A stretch of 64,000 bases of DNA, from positions 5,430,509-5,494,508 of the forward strand of contig OZ026547.1 in assembly GCA_964020155.1 (NCBI GenBank), written 5' to 3'. Made by a program: the position numbers and the translations under genes. The notes beneath the pieces were generated by a model. The model worked only from the letters and a program-made list of their open reading frames with translations, did not search any database and was not told where the DNA came from. Origin of the DNA: Chondrilla cf. caribensis (lineage: Eukaryota > Porifera > Demospongiae > Chondrillida > Chondrillidae). Positions within the stretch are counted from its first letter, which is position 1. Each line of letters begins with the position of its first letter. Positions 22,339 to 35,522 of this stretch are shown in pieces.

Positions 22339-24378
22339 ATGGCTCTAAGCATTAAGAACTTTGCACAAGTGGCTATTATGATTTGTGTATTGACTACCAG
22401 TATGGGGAGCATCATTAATTTGGAAAAGGCATTTTCACAACTTGAAAACAAAGTGAATGTGCAACAAGAGAAAATCAAGTCACTTCACCACTTGGTAGAA
22501 CAGTTGGAGAAGAGACTAGAACCACTTGAAGACAAAGGTGATTTCCATTGATGAGGTTCAAATACAACCTGCAGTGCTAATCTTCTTACCTGTTTGTCAG
22601 GACTATCCTCCTGTTGGCTATAGAGTTAAGGGGTTTACTTCATTGTATGATGTCACTCTATGTCAGTGAGTGGCAAGAAAGTACACTCTAATATAGAGAT
22701 CAGCCTATTCAGGAAAATAATGTATTTATGGAGAAATTCATTCCAAGCATTAAATTTTCTTGATTCTCTGTGGATTTAATTTGAATATACAGGTATGAAT
22801 TACTTGGTGCAGTTATTAAAGAAGGGATTAGAACATGAGAAGCTGTCATCCATTTGGCTGGCAGAATAAATAAATTGTAATTTTCATCTTAATGTTTCAC
22901 TGAAACTATTACCAAACTCAGCACTTAAAACCGTTCCAAGATTCAATTCTCGACATCGGAGGCCTATAAATTATTTGGTGTCTCTTAATTGTAGATATGC
23001 GTAGATACATATCTTGCTACATACCTATACCTTCATTTGATGAAATAGAGCATATGATATTTGTACTCCATTCCTGGAGATAAGAGACAATGAGTTCATA
23101 TCAGTACATCTTCTAATGATATCATATATGTACGGTAAATACATGTACCTACTAACCGTCTCATCTCCATGCTATTCAATTTTTTTTTAAATACAATTAC
23201 TAAATCTCCAAGACTCACAGAATAACAATCATATCGAATATGGCATGGTACTGTTTGAAAATTTATCATCTGGAGAATTGTCCGATAAAGTCAAATTATG
23301 AATAAAATCTTTCTTGCATGAACTAGCTTTAGTAGACCTACAATGTGTATTTCATGATTTAAATCACCCTCTATTTCTAGTAATCCTTTGGTTATCGCAA
23401 TTGAAAATTGCAGTTCAGAAGCGTCTATAGTACCTGAACCTTCAACAGCTTCAAACACCAGAATGTATACATTATAATATATTGGAGAATTCGTCCCCAT
23501 TGTTGCAAGGAAATATAGGGACCCATATTCTATATTGAATTCCATTATTATTGAATACAGTATGTGCTAATCCATCTATGGATTGTTGCTACTTAGTAAT
23601 ACTCGGGATTTTATAGATTCATTGTTTTTAAACAGATAAACTCCTGGAAAGAATTAGACGACAAGTTGTTTGCAATTGTACACCTGGACTAAAAGGTGCC
23701 AGAGGAACACCGGGACTGAATGGGATGAATGGAACGAAGGGTGAAAAGGGAGACCCAGGGCCACAAGGAATCAATGGAACAAAAGGTGAACGAGGAGAAA
23801 TAGGACAGAAAGGAAATGGTGGACAGAAAGGTGAACCAGGATCTCAAGGACCCAAAGGACCACAAGGAATCAATGGAACAAAAGGTGAACGAGGAGAAAC
23901 GGGACAACCAGGAAATCGTGGACAGAAAGGTGAACTAGGACCGAAAGGGGACACAGGAATGCCAGGAAATAATGGTACAAAAGGTGAACCAGGACTCAAA
24001 GGAGAGCATGGTCCAAGAGGAAACAAGGGAGAGTTAGGGAATCCAGGAACACAGGGGCTTAATGGAACGAAGGGAGAAAAGGGAGAACAAGGAGTTCAAG
24101 GATATAATGGGACAAAAGGTGAAATAGGACTCCAAGGACCCCGAGGACGACAAGGAATGAAAGGACAACACGGAGATGGAGGAACAAAGGGAGCGACAGG
24201 GGACATAGGACCCCAGGGATACAAAGGATCACAGGGAATAAGAGGAGATAGAGGTGACAAAGGACTAAAAGGAGCCATAGGAGCCAAAGGAGCCAAAGGA
24301 GCCAAAGGAGTCAAGGGACAAAAAGGACCAAAAGGAGACGTAGGGCCCAAAGGAGGAATGTGCAAAATTGCAAATTAA
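22339..24378 (+). CDS. Secreted collagen-like protein, unit 5 (2 exons, 313 aa)
   Basis: Exons 22339-22537 and 23636-24378, phase-1 intron. The signal peptide is of the NFAQVAIMICVL type; the coil carries two small changes (QQEKIK, LEDK). [10 protein letters not shown] and CNC precede an unbroken Gly-X-Y domain with six NGT sequons. Near its end IRGDRGDKG gives two overlapping RGD tripeptides (24,241-24,258), absent from the other intact units, followed by a GAKGAKGAKG run. The C-terminus is KGGMCKIAN with a lone Cys that could form an extra interchain bond. Frames and splice sites are intact. Confidence 0.8.
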
Positions 24379-25140
24379 CCAAAGGAGAGGGAGGGTTGCC
24401 GTATCTACAACCACAGGGAATGTAATGATTATCAACAAATTTACAAACATCGGATCTAAAATGAATGAAAAAAATAATATTACAATTAATTTTTTCATTA
24501 TTGGCACTGTAATTATAATCAATCTAAGAACTGGTGAAGGAGGTATATGATATATATTATTATTGCGGATAACGTATAAGTTGCAGGTAGGGCAACACTG
24601 CATAATATCCAAGTTGATAAACTGTCCCAGTATCTTCAAACCATAATTGATTGGACTTTATCATTAGAGGTATGCATGCAGTGCTAAATCAATTACAAGA
24701 GACATAAGAATGTCATACAATCATGGTGAAGTTATAATGTAAGTCAGGAGAGGTCACTGTGACTATGAGTAGTACCCCATGAACAAAATCTACAAAATCA
24801 GTATGTATGGTGACCAATTGCAAGTATATACTATGCATGTTTTCATCAGGCTCCAAGGATTACTAAGAATGCATGGAAGATCTTGTATCCCTATTCTTAT
24901 ATGGCCGCAAGTGTTCTTGAGAAAGAAACGATTCTATTCAACTCTAACTCTACTTGCATGATATATCATTGTCTTGCTGAGCACTCGGTTGTCGTCAAGA
25001 TGACCTCATGATCAGAATGATTATTACCGAGCAGTACAATAAGAAATGGTCTCTAAGACAATCGATATTGTTACACCGAAAGTATACTATTAATAGCAAA
25101 GCACTACTAATAGAACCTACGTACGTAACACACACACCTA
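24379..25140. other. Conserved 3' flank of collagen unit 5
   Basis: Shared flank with the GTGAAGTTATAA block. No gene seen. Confidence 0.6.
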
Positions 25141-25640
25141 CTAATTAGTAAGCGTATCCATGCTAAGAGTTAATCATGCAGCACATCTCAACTTCTCCAG
25201 TATGTTAATCTGGAAGGTGGACTAATTCGTGTTTTAGTTTGCAATTGTGAAACAACATGGCTGCGTTTGTTGATGGGTTGTGCTGCTGTTGATCCAACTT
25301 TTGGTCATGGCATGAGATGGCTGTGGGTTCTGTGCACCTGCCGGAAGGAGTTTACATGATACACGAATAAGGAATATTTGCTGAGCGAAACACATGTCCA
25401 GGATTGCTGTGTGAGCCCAGACTGGGTCATCTGGTTCCAATGGTAAACGTGGCCAGACTTGGTGACGGTGGTCGAGTAGTTTTTCTGTTGTTTCTTCATA
25501 TTATTTTCCTGGCTATCTTTTCCTAAGAGAAACTAGGCAGAAGTGTTGTAAGCATAGGCTGCTTCTGCACTTGACTCACTCTAGTGCACTCAGGGCAATT
25601 TGTACCAGTTGCTCCATTTGCTGTTTGACACCAGTGAACA
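25140..25640 (-). mobile_element. Ty3/Gypsy pol remnant, shortened copy 3
   Basis: Only the integrase tail region and about 130 bp around the zinc/core border (25,505-25,635) remain. The middle is deleted relative to 3480-4930. Confidence 0.6.
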
Positions 25641-26511
25641 TTATCGAACCTACATATTGATATATACACACTTATATACAGTCGCACTAGTACGCGTATT
25701 CACTATAAGGGATACAGTACATACATCAAAGGCTGATATTGAACTCAATGGATGCAGAGTAAACTGATGCAGGTGGAAAAGTATTCTACAACAACATTGA
25801 CTTTGAGATTGAAACACATGGAAACTGTCCTAAAAGACATGGACAAACATCATGACTGATGTAGTTAACATATCTACTAAAGACTGGTGTGTATACAATT
25901 ATGCGTACAATTGAAACAGGGGTATCTAATGCATTAGTTCAATAGAAAGGTATCCATGCATGCATGTGTGATAGTGCATTGCCAATTACTCTTACATAAA
26001 ATGCATTTAAATAGTCAGAAAAAAATCATTTTCAACTTCTCATTGGGAGATACAGTGGAAGAGTAGTACATCAAGTACAGTAGTACAAACAAGCAGTACT
26101 GAGTAGTACAAGCATCCTAACAGAAAAGAAAACACTCAAGCATTGGTTGTGAATTTGCCAAATAGGCAAAGGCGATCGATGTTCGTTACCTTGAACAAAT
26201 TCATCTGTGATAGCAGAAATCAGCGTCGGCAGTGCAGTCATAGTGCAGCCAATCATAATCCACGCACCACTCGGATCTGAACGAGTGCTTCTAATCCTTG
26301 GTCCCAAATGTGTGAACTTGAAACTCGTAGCCCTTCGGTGAATGAAACTTCACAGGAACCTGTACAGAAGACTAGCTAGCGTGCAATGAAGGAGATATAA
26401 TGCTTGCAGCCATTTTTTGCCCATAGACAAGGACTTTTGCCTATGGTGGTTGTGCAATATTCCTATAAAAATGGCTGGTATAATAAGAAGGTGCACGTGC
26501 ATAAGTGCAGC
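25641..26511. other. Spacer before unit 6
   Basis: From about 26,040 it is collinear with 6050-6530, supporting a recent common origin of units 2 and 6. No supported gene. Confidence 0.5.
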
Positions 26512-26732
26512 CAGGGGTGTCACTGCATAGCAATTTTCAGACATTCTGTCCTCTGACCCATGATTAGAAACATTTAGATTAAATATAGCTGGTTAAGATT
26601 TGGTTAGTGCCCCCTTACCCCAAGTCAAAAACTTGCTTAAAACGTCTATCTTCCATTTCTATAACATCTGTCTCTCTGACTAACATTGGTCGGGCTCCTG
26701 CCAGACATGCCGGACCGGTTCTGGCACCCTTG
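26512..26732. mobile_element. hAT-like MITE upstream of collagen unit 6
   Basis: Copy of 6533-6743 at the same place relative to the promoter; ends CAGGGGTGTCA and TGGCACCCTTG. Confidence 0.6.
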
Positions 26733-26976
26733 CACACACACATATACACACAAATCAATAATATTCCACAAACCATACACTTTAATCAACTTGTTAACAG
26801 CAAAGCAGAATTTATAAGGATTCCACACCAATCAACTTGTGGGTGGTATGGGGTTCTGATATCATTTCCCTTATCTGTCACTATCAATAGAAAGCACCAG
26901 ACAATACAGCTATTCATTGAGCAGACCTAGAAATACACAATGAATATCATTAAAATTGGTCCTGTTCTCCAATGAC

Positions 26977-26982
26977 TATAAA
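26977..26982 (+). promoter_or_regulatory. TATA-like box of collagen unit 6
   Basis: TATAAA 76 bases before the ATG at 27053. Confidence 0.55.
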
Positions 26983-27052
26983 ACATCCTGTTCTGTTGTG
27001 GTTACCACAAACTAGCACTAAGAAAGTTAGAGTATCGATTGGAACTAGAATT

Positions 27053-29472
27053 ATGGCTCTAAGTATTCAGGTCTTTGTACAAGTGGCTATTTTGTGCTGT
27101 GTGGTGACTACCAGTATGGGGGGTATCACTGATTGGCAAAAGGCATTTTCACAACTTGAAAACAAAGTGATGGTACAACAAGAAGAAATCAAGTCACTTC
27201 ACCACTTGGTAGAACAGTTGGAGAAGAGACTAGAACCACTTGAAGAGAAAGGTGATTTCCATTGATGAGTTTCAATTGCAACCTACAGTCCTAATCTTCT
27301 TACCTGTTAGTCAGGACTATCCTCCTGTTGACTATAGAGTTAATGGGTTTACTTCATTGAATGATGTCACTCCATGTCGGTTAGTGGCAAGATAGTACAC
27401 TCTAAAATAGAGAATAGCATATTATTCAGGAAACATTTTAATGGAGAAACTCATTCTTAGCATTAAATTTTCTTTATTTTTTATGAATTTAAATTTAATG
27501 TACAGGTATAAATTACTTGGTGCGATTATTAAAGAAGAAATTAGAACATGTGGAGCTGTCGTCCTCTTGGCAGAATCAATATATGGTAAATTTCATCAAT
27601 ATTACCAAACTCAGCACTCCAAACCGTTCCAAGATTCAATTTTTGACATTGGAGGCCAATAATTTATTTGGTGTCTCTTAATTGTAGATATGCGTAGATA
27701 CATATCTTGCTACATACCTATACCTTCATTTGATGAAATAGAGCACATGATATTTGTACTTCATTCCTGGAGATAAGAGACAATGAGTTCATATCAATAC
27801 ATCTTCTAATGATATCATATATGTACAGTAATTACATGTACCTACTAACCCTCTCATCTCCATGCTATTCAAAATTGTTCTTTTGAAAATACAATTACAA
27901 AATCTCCGAGACTCACAGAAAAGCAATCATTGCCAATATGGCATGGTACTGTTTGAAAATTTATCATCTGGAGAATTGTCCGATAAAGTAAAATCATGAA
28001 TAAAATCTCTCTTGCATGCACTAGCTTTAGTAGAGCTACAATGTGTATTTCATGATTTAAAACACCACCAATTTCTAGTAATCCTTTGGTTATCGCAATT
28101 TAAAATTGCGGCTCATAAGCGTCTAGAGTACCTGCACCTTCAACAGCTTCAAAACACCAGAATTTATAACATATATATTGGAGAATCTGTCCTTATTGTT
28201 GCAGGGAAATATTGGGACCCATATTCTACTGTAGGGAGGGAAAATTTCGCGGAAGAAAATTCACAAATTCGCACTGAAAGATCATTTTCACGGTTTTAAT
28301 ATTGCGACTCTCTGCCTGTGATTGTGCGTTTTATCACATTTTCTCTGTTCATTGACCTCATAGTCGTTCACGTGTATCATTAAATGGCTGATCACGTTGA
28401 CAACGGTACTGTGGTGATCGGTAGGATCCTATGGCAGGAGGAACGTTTTCGATTCTACGTTCCATGAGGGGATATCATATCTATAAGGAGATCTGCTCTC
28501 AGGGTAAATTTCATGCAAACAAATTTTTGCACTCAAAGTTTCACGAATTTGAGCCATTCGCGAAAATAGCAAAAATTTCCCCTTGCAAAATTTTTCCCCC
28601 TTCCGGTATATTGAATTCCATTATTATTGAATACAGTATAATATGCTAATCCATCTATGGTTTACTGCTACTTAGTAATACTTGAGATTTTATAGACTCA
28701 TTGCTTTTAAACAGATAAACTCCTGGAAAGAATTAGGCGACAAGTTGTTTGTAAGTGTACACCTGGACTAAAAGGTGCCAGAGGAACACCGGGACTGAAT
28801 GGGATGAATGGAACGAAAGGTGAAAAGGGAGACCCAGGGCCACAAGGAATCAATGGAACAAAAGGTGAACGAGGAGAAATAGGACTGCAAGGAAATGGTG
28901 GACAGAAAGGTGAACCAGGATCTCAAGGACCCCAAGGACCACAAGGAATCAATGGAACAAAAGGTGAACGAGGACAACCAGGAAATTCTGGACAGAAAGG
29001 TGAACTAGGACTGAAAGGGGACACAGGAGTGCCAGGAAATAATGGAACAAAAGGTGAACAAGGACTCAAAGGAGAGCAAGGACCAAGAGGAAACAAGGGA
29101 AAGCGAGGAAAACCAGGACTTAATGGAACGAAGGGAGAAAAGGGAGAACATGGAGTTCAAGGATATAATGGAACAAAAGGTGAATGCGGAGATAAAGGAC
29201 AGAAAGGTGAACTAGGACAACCAGGAAATTCTGGACAGAAAGGTGAGCCAGGAATGAAAGGGGACACAGGAGTGCCAGGACATAATGGAACAAAAGGTGA
29301 AAGTGGAGAAAAAGGACAACCAGGGGGCGTGGGACAGAAAGGTGAACCAGGACTAAAAGGAGCACAAGGACCACAAGGAGATAGAGGATCACAAGGGTTA
29401 CAAGGAAGCAAAGGAGACAAAGGAGACACAGGACTACAGGGATCAAAAGGAGAAAAAGGACCACAAGGATGA
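27053..29472 (+). CDS. Secreted collagen-like protein, unit 6 (2 exons, 318 aa)
   Basis: Exons 27053-27251 and 28715-29472, phase-1 intron with a MITE at 28,229-28,606. The signal peptide is of the VFVQVAILCCVVTTSMGG type. The coil has VMVQQ where the others have [15 protein letters not shown], a CKC pair and an unbroken Gly-X-Y domain ending KGEKGPQG follow. It has seven NGT sequons, the most of the intact units. It is closest to unit 2 in intron, upstream MITE and C-terminus, but keeps its TATA box. Confidence 0.8.
28229..28606. mobile_element. TA-flanked MITE in the intron of unit 6
   Basis: Orthologous to 8243-8616, with the same TA-flanked site. It was inserted before units 2 and 6 split. 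Confidence 0.75.
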
Positions 29473-29778
29473 ACTGCCAAACAAATTAACCAAAGGAGAT
29501 CCAGGTTGCCGCATCTACAACCACAGGGAATGTAATGATTATCAACAAATTTACAAACGTCAGATCTAAAGTTAATAAAAAGAAATAAATAAAGTTCTAT
29601 AATTAATTTTCCACTATTAGTAATGTAATTATAGTCAGTTCAAGAGCTGGTGAAGGAGGTATAAGATATATATTATCATTATTGCTGATAACCTATAAGT
29701 TGCAGTTATGGCATCTCTGCATAATATCTAAGTTGACAAAAATCAAATAACTCAAACCACAATTCAGTGGAGTTTTTC
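29473..29778. other. 3' flank of collagen unit 6
   Basis: Matches 9383-9690, including AATAAA motifs near 29,574-29,590. No gene seen. Confidence 0.5.
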
Positions 29779-29990
29779 ATATACACACACACATGCACAC
29801 ATACACCAACACCCACACCCACATACACACATAAGCACACACAAGCACACACAAACACACACATGCATGCTCACATTCATGCACGCATGCATGAGCAAAC
29901 ACTCAAACACACACATGCACACACACACACACACACACACATACACACAAGCATACAAAACACACACATGCACGAGCAAACACACACGAC
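29779..29990. repeat. Compound (CA)n microsatellite fused to a collagen exon
   Basis: CA-rich tract like 9691-10190, but its right edge passes directly into the middle of a collagen exon at about 29,991. Confidence 0.9.
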
Positions 29991-30400
29991 AGATAGGTGA
30001 ACAAGGACTGAAAGGGGACACAGGAGTGCCAGGAAATAATGGAACAAAAGGTGAACCAGGACTCAAAGGAGAGCAAGGTCCAAGAGGAAACAAGGGAAAG
30101 ACGGGAGAAAAGGGGGAGCTAGGGATACCAGGACCACAAGGACTTAATGGAACGAAAGGAGAAAAGGGAGAACGTGGACTTCAAGGATTTAATGGAACCA
30201 AAGGTGAACGAGGACAACCAGGAAATGGACAGAAAGGTGAACCAGGACTGAAAGGCTCACAAGGAGATAGAGGACCAAAAGGGCCCCAAGGACCACAAGG
30301 ACCACAAGGACCAAAAGGAAATAGTGGATCACGAGGACCAAAAGGAGACAAAGGAGACAAAGGACAACAAGGAGATAATGGAGCAACAGGGAGAAAATAA
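29991..30400 (+). pseudogene. Headless collagen exon fragment (unit 6b)
   Basis: Starts in mid-helix right after the CA tract and stays open to TAA at 30,398-30,400 (end GDNGATGRK). Promoter, exon 1, intron, CXC and the first helix part are missing. Compared with 9691-10,200 followed by unit 3, the arrangement is best explained by a deletion of about 2 kb that joined a CA tract to the helix. It includes a GNG register break as in unit 1. Without a signal peptide it cannot make the normal product. Confidence 0.8.
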
Positions 30401-31230
30401 AACCTGAACTGCCAAACAAACTAACCAAAGGAGAGGGAGGGTTGCCGTATCCACAACCACAGGGAATGTAATGATTATCAACAAATTTACAAACATCAGA
30501 TCTAAAGTTAATGAAAAAAATAAAACATTACAATTACATTTCTACTATTAGTAATGTAATTGTAATCAATTTAAAAATTGGTGACAGAAGGTATTATTAT
30601 GATTATTGCAAATAACCTATAAGCTACAGGTAGGGGAACACTGCATAATATCCAAGTCGATAAAAAATCAAATAAACTGTCACAGTATCTTCAATCCATA
30701 ATTGATTGGAGTTTTTCATTAGAGGTGCAACTATGCATGCAGTGCTAACTTGATTACAAGAGACATAAGAATGTCATGCAATCATGGTGATGCTATAATG
30801 TAAGTCAGGAGAGGTCACTGTGACTATGAGTAGTACCCCATGAACAGTCTACAATTTCAGTATGTATGGTGACCAAGTACAATGTATGTTTTCATCAGGC
30901 TCCAAGGATTACTAGGAATGCATGTAAGATCTTGTATCCCTATTCTTATATGGCCACGAGTGTTCTCGAGAAAGAAACGATTCTATTCAATTCACAATAA
31001 TTCAAGGTCTAACAACAATGTTAACTCTACTTGCATATTATATCAGTGTCTTGCTGAGCACTCGGTTGCCATCAAGATGACCTCATGATCAGAATGATAA
31101 TTGCCAAACAGTACAATAAGAAATGGTGACTAAGACAATAGGCATTGTTACACAGAAAATATACTACTAATAGCAAAGCACTAATAATAGAACCTATGTA
31201 CGTAACACACACCTCTACTAATTAGTAAAT
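30401..31230. other. Conserved 3' flank of unit 6b
   Basis: Shared flank; no gene seen. Confidence 0.6.
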
Positions 31231-32400
31231 GTATCCATGCTAGGTGTTAATCATGCAGCACAATCTCCCCTTCTCCAGTATGTTAATCTGGAAGGTGGAC
31301 CAATTTGTGTTTCAGTTTGCAATCATGTAACAACATGGCTGTGTTTGTTGATGGGTGGTGTGGCTGTTAATTCAAGCTGTGTTTGTGGCATGGCATTATT
31401 CGTATTATTTTCCTTTCGGTGGAAGGCTTTGAGGAACGGATACTCAGGTATGAAGTTGCAAACTCTCTCTTTTTTGCTGAGCTGTATTAGGGCCCATTGT
31501 CGCTAACTAGGTTCACAGGGATTCCATGCCTCCAGGAAATGGCTTCAAGCGCCTTGATGATCATGGCTGATGTTGTGCTGTCGGTGCCTAGGCTTCAAAA
31601 TAGCAAAAGAAGTAATTGACTCCTAGGGGATATGTCGTTCCATCTAACTCGAATAGGTTCGTGGCTATCTTTTCCTATTGGAAACTGGGCAGAGGTGTTG
31701 TAATCATAGGCTGCTTCTGCACTTGACTCTCTCTTGTGCATTCAGGGCAATAAAGCACCAGTTGCTCCATTTGCTGTTTGATACCAGGCCACCGGACTGC
31801 TGATGTTATTCATGGACTACACAGGGCAATTCCTTGGTGACCGCTGTGATCTTTATTCAGGGTCTCCTCTGGCAGACTGAGAGGAACGGCAGTTCAGTGG
31901 CCTCAGAGGAGTAAACCATTATGTGAAGTGAGTTCCACCCTTACTGGCCAGCTGTAGCTCCTCAGGTACCTGTTGAATGCAATCTGGTCATCCACTTTTA
32001 CAAAGTCAAATAAGCTATAAGCAGGTGTTGTCTTGTTGTTGTTCTGTCATGAAGTTCTGGAGGCAATGCGTGGATGCATGTAGTGAAGATATAATAGGAG
32101 TTGACAAACAGTTCGGCGTCTAACACTTCTGTGCTTTTGGTGTTGCTTTTTGCTTCTGCTTCGTGGCTATGTTGGGGTCATATAGGACTAATGTGGTCGG
32201 TTTGACAGCTCCTGTCTGACTGCAGCAAATGCTTGATCTTGTGGCGGTCCCACAGCAATGCTTTATTGCTCCCAAGCAGCTTGCTAGAGGTTGTGATAAC
32301 TCGGCCAGATTTGGGGTGAACTTTCCTAACTGGTTCACCATGCCCATAAGTCTCCTCAATTCTGTGAAGGAAGTAGAGTTGCCATGCTACCAAACATTTT
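31230..32400 (-). mobile_element. Ty3/Gypsy pol remnant, copy 4 with reverse-transcriptase end
   Basis: Integrase remnants (31,490-31,830) as in the other copies. In addition, at 32,120-32,393 (minus) a stretch reads MGMVNQLGKFTPNLAELSQP and then VLYDPN, the connection between reverse transcriptase and RNase H in Gypsy pol. It is more divergent than copies 1, 2 and 5, and frames are broken. Confidence 0.65.
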
Positions 32401-32519
32401 GGTAGCTGACTACTACCTTCGTCTGCGGTATCACCACATAAATGTTCTATATGAATGCAAACTGCACTATACTATATAACAGCTACACAAGTGGTCAAGA
32501 AGTAGATACAGACAACTAC

Positions 32520-32760
32520 ATTTGAAAATGTGCTATGGAAAGAGTGAGCAAGTTCAAAAAAACGCATTGAAACAGGGCCTTTCAACAATGTTTCAATAGT
32601 GCTTCATCATTAATGAAACTGGTACTTTCCTCCTGTGCAAGTCCAAAAGGACCACAAGGAATGCCTGAAAATCCAGGAGATCTAGATGTTGAGGATAGAA
32701 GAGTGAGTGGTTTTCAAAGGATTCAGTCAAAACTTTCAAGTAACAGATAAAACTATGGGA
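32520..32760 (+). pseudogene. Relic of a second collagenous exon type
   Basis: In one frame it reads GPQGMPENPGDLDVEDRRVS, matching fragments at 21,650, 59,190 and 61,610 along with flanking sequence (ATGTGCTATGGAAAGAGTGA). Too short and isolated to be a gene. Confidence 0.45.
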
Positions 32761-33540
32761 ATCTATCACATGAATGTGTCAGACTTCAAAGGGACTGGTG
32801 TGCTGGTGTTTGCCATACTTGCACTGCAGTGCAGTAGTTCTTAAGCACCCCTCCTTATATGGTCATGCTAATCAACACTTTCAGAGGGCATTGTCAATCT
32901 CGTACTGGTGTTGAAATTTCTTCATTGGCTTTATATGTTTTGTTATATATGTTTTGTTCATATGTTCCGTTCCATTTGTATGGTAAGGTGCCCTGATCCC
33001 CAAATGCTACCTAATTGCTGCGAAGAAATTCATCTTTGCAAACCGTTTTGGATCAAGTTTGTTGTCAAACGGATCTTCAATCTACATAATGTTTTAAATT
33101 TGAACTTAATAGCTGATCATCGTACTTAAAGTTAGAACGTAGAAATCGCTCAGAATTATGGCACCACAAATTATTCAGCTCTTGAAAATGGTCATCGTCG
33201 AAATCGAATTGCTTACTTAATAACTAATGGCTGGTTTTCCTTACTGCTGGTGGGCTGCAATGCATATAATAGGCCGTTTTTGTGGGAAGAGAAATGAAAT
33301 TACCTAAATTATCGAATCAAGAGGAGGAAACAGTATCAAAGTTTTGAATTCAATCGTACTGCGCATTTCCTACATAGGTGGCTAGTTTGCAATAAGCTAA
33401 TTACAACACCCTCTTTTTGCAGCATTATGTTATTTATTGCGCTCGCCCTTTGGACTTGAGCAGTAAACACAATACAGCACTTATTAGCACTTATTCAATT
33501 ATAGGTGCAACTATGCATGAAGTGCTAAATCAAATACAAT
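32761..33540. other. Insertion-like unshared segment
   Basis: About 700 bp (roughly 32,760-33,460) are absent from the homologous place near 21,700, where the shared text resumes at GAGCAGTAAACACAATACAG. I see no clear inverted ends and no gene. Confidence 0.4.
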
Positions 33541-33775
33541 TAAGGGACAAAAGAATGTCATACAATCATGGTGAAGTTATAATGTAAGTCAGGACAGGTC
33601 ACTGTAACTATATGTAGTACCCCATGAACAGTTTAAAAATTCAGTATGCATGGTGACCAAGTGCTATGCATGTTTTCAGCACTCTAGATCTCAAGGATTA
33701 CTAAGTATATAAGACTATGTTGTCCAAGATGATATCCTATGTTCCATAGTTGAAGGCAATCAAACCCCCACACAC

Positions 33776-33781
33776 ACCCAT

Positions 33782-33840
<59 letters not shown>
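33776..33840. repeat. (CA)n microsatellite before collagen unit 7
   Basis: CA tract bordering the conserved 5' block. Confidence 0.95.
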
Positions 33841-33841
<1 letters not shown>

Positions 33842-34107
33842 CAACTTGTTTACACCAAAGAGCAGAGTTTCTAAGGATTCCGCATTAATCGACTTGTGGG
33901 TGATATGGGGTTCTGATAACAATTCCCTTCATCTGAATCTCAATTGAAAACACCAGACATGCAGCTATTCATTGAGCATACCTAGAAATGCAAAATGAAT
34001 ATCATTATAAAACCCGCCTGTTCTCCAATGACTATAAGCATCCGGCTCTGTTGTGGTTACGGCAAACTAGCACTAAGAAAGTTAGAGCATTAACTGGAAC
34101 TAGAATT

Positions 34108-35522
34108 ATGGCTCTAAGCATTCAGAACTTTGTACAAGTGGAACTCTTGCTTTGTGTATTGACTACCAGTATGAGGAGTATCACTAATTTGGAAAAGGCA
34201 TTATCACAACTTGAAAACAAAGTGAATGTGCAACAAGAAGAAATCAAGTCACTTCACCACTTGGTAGAACAGTTGGAGAAGAGACTAGAACCACTTGAAG
34301 AGAAAGGTGATTTCCATTGATGAGTTTCAATTACAACCTACAGTCCTAATCTTCTTACCTGTTAGTCAGGACTACCCACCTATTGACTATAGAGTTAATG
34401 GGTTTACTTCATTGTATGATGTCACTCTATGTCGGTTAGTGGCAAGAAAGTACACTTTAAAATAGAGAGTAGCACAGTGGATAAATGTATTAATGGAGAA
34501 ACGCATTCCAAGCATTAAATTTTATTCATTCTCTATGATTTTAAGTTGAATGTTATGAAGGTATAAATTACTTGGTGCAGGTTTTAAAGAAGGAACATTC
34601 GGAGCTGTCATCCCCTTAAATTGGCAAAATAAATAGATTGTTAGTTAAAATAAATTTTCATCTTCATCTTTCACTGAAAATATTACCAAACTCAGCACTT
34701 AAAACCGTTCCAAGATTCAATTCTCGACATCGGAGGCCTATAAATTATTTGGTGTCTCTTAATTGTAGATATGCGTAGATACATATCTTGCTACATACCT
34801 ATACCTTCAGTTGATGAAATAGAGCATATGATATTTGTACTCCATTCCTGGAGATAAGAGACAATGAGTTCATATCAATACTACTACTAATGACATCATA
34901 TATGTACAGTAAATACATGTAACTACTAACCCGCTCATCTCCATGCTATTCAATTTTTTTTAAAATACAATTACAATAAGCGTCTAGAGTACCTGAATAG
35001 CTTCAAAACACCAGAATTTATAAAATATATATTGGAGAATCTGTCCCCATTGTTGCAGGGAAATATAGGGACCCATATTCTATATTGAATTCCATTATTA
35101 TTGAATACAGTATGTGCTAATCCATCTAGTATGCTTTGTTGCTACTTAGTAATACAGGGATTTTATAGACTCATTGTTTTTAAACAGATAAACTCCTGGA
35201 AAGAATTAGAAGACAAGTTGTTTGCAATTGTACACCTGGACTAAAAGGTGCCAGAGGAACACCGGGACTGAATGGGATAAATGGAACGAAGAGTGAAAAG
35301 GGAGACCCAGGGATACAAGGAATCAATGGAACAAAAGGTGAACGAGGAGAAATAGGACTGCAAGGAAATGGTGGACAGAAAGGTGAACCAGGATCTCAAG
35401 GACCCCAAGGACCACAAGGAATCAATGGAACAAAAGGTGAACGAGGAGAAACGGGACAACCAGGAAATCGTGGACAGAAAGGTGAACTAGGACCGAAAGG
35501 GGACACAGGAATGCCTGAATGA
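34108..35522 (+). CDS. Collagen-like protein, unit 7, truncated by a chimeric exon (177 aa)
   Basis: Exons 34108-34306 and 35188-35522, phase-1 intron. Signal peptide and coil are normal (one change, TTSMRS). The TATA box has drifted to TATAAG (34,033). After CNC the helix runs only to GMPE followed by TGA at 35,520-35,522. There the sequence jumps to the start region of another second exon (GTTTGCAATTGTCCATCTGG, as in unit 1) in a different frame. One Gly is also replaced (NGTKSEKG). The beginning resembles unit 3 and the last part unit 5 ([18 protein letters not shown]), a mosaic best explained by unequal exchange or conversion. It may yield a short secreted chain. Confidence 0.65.
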
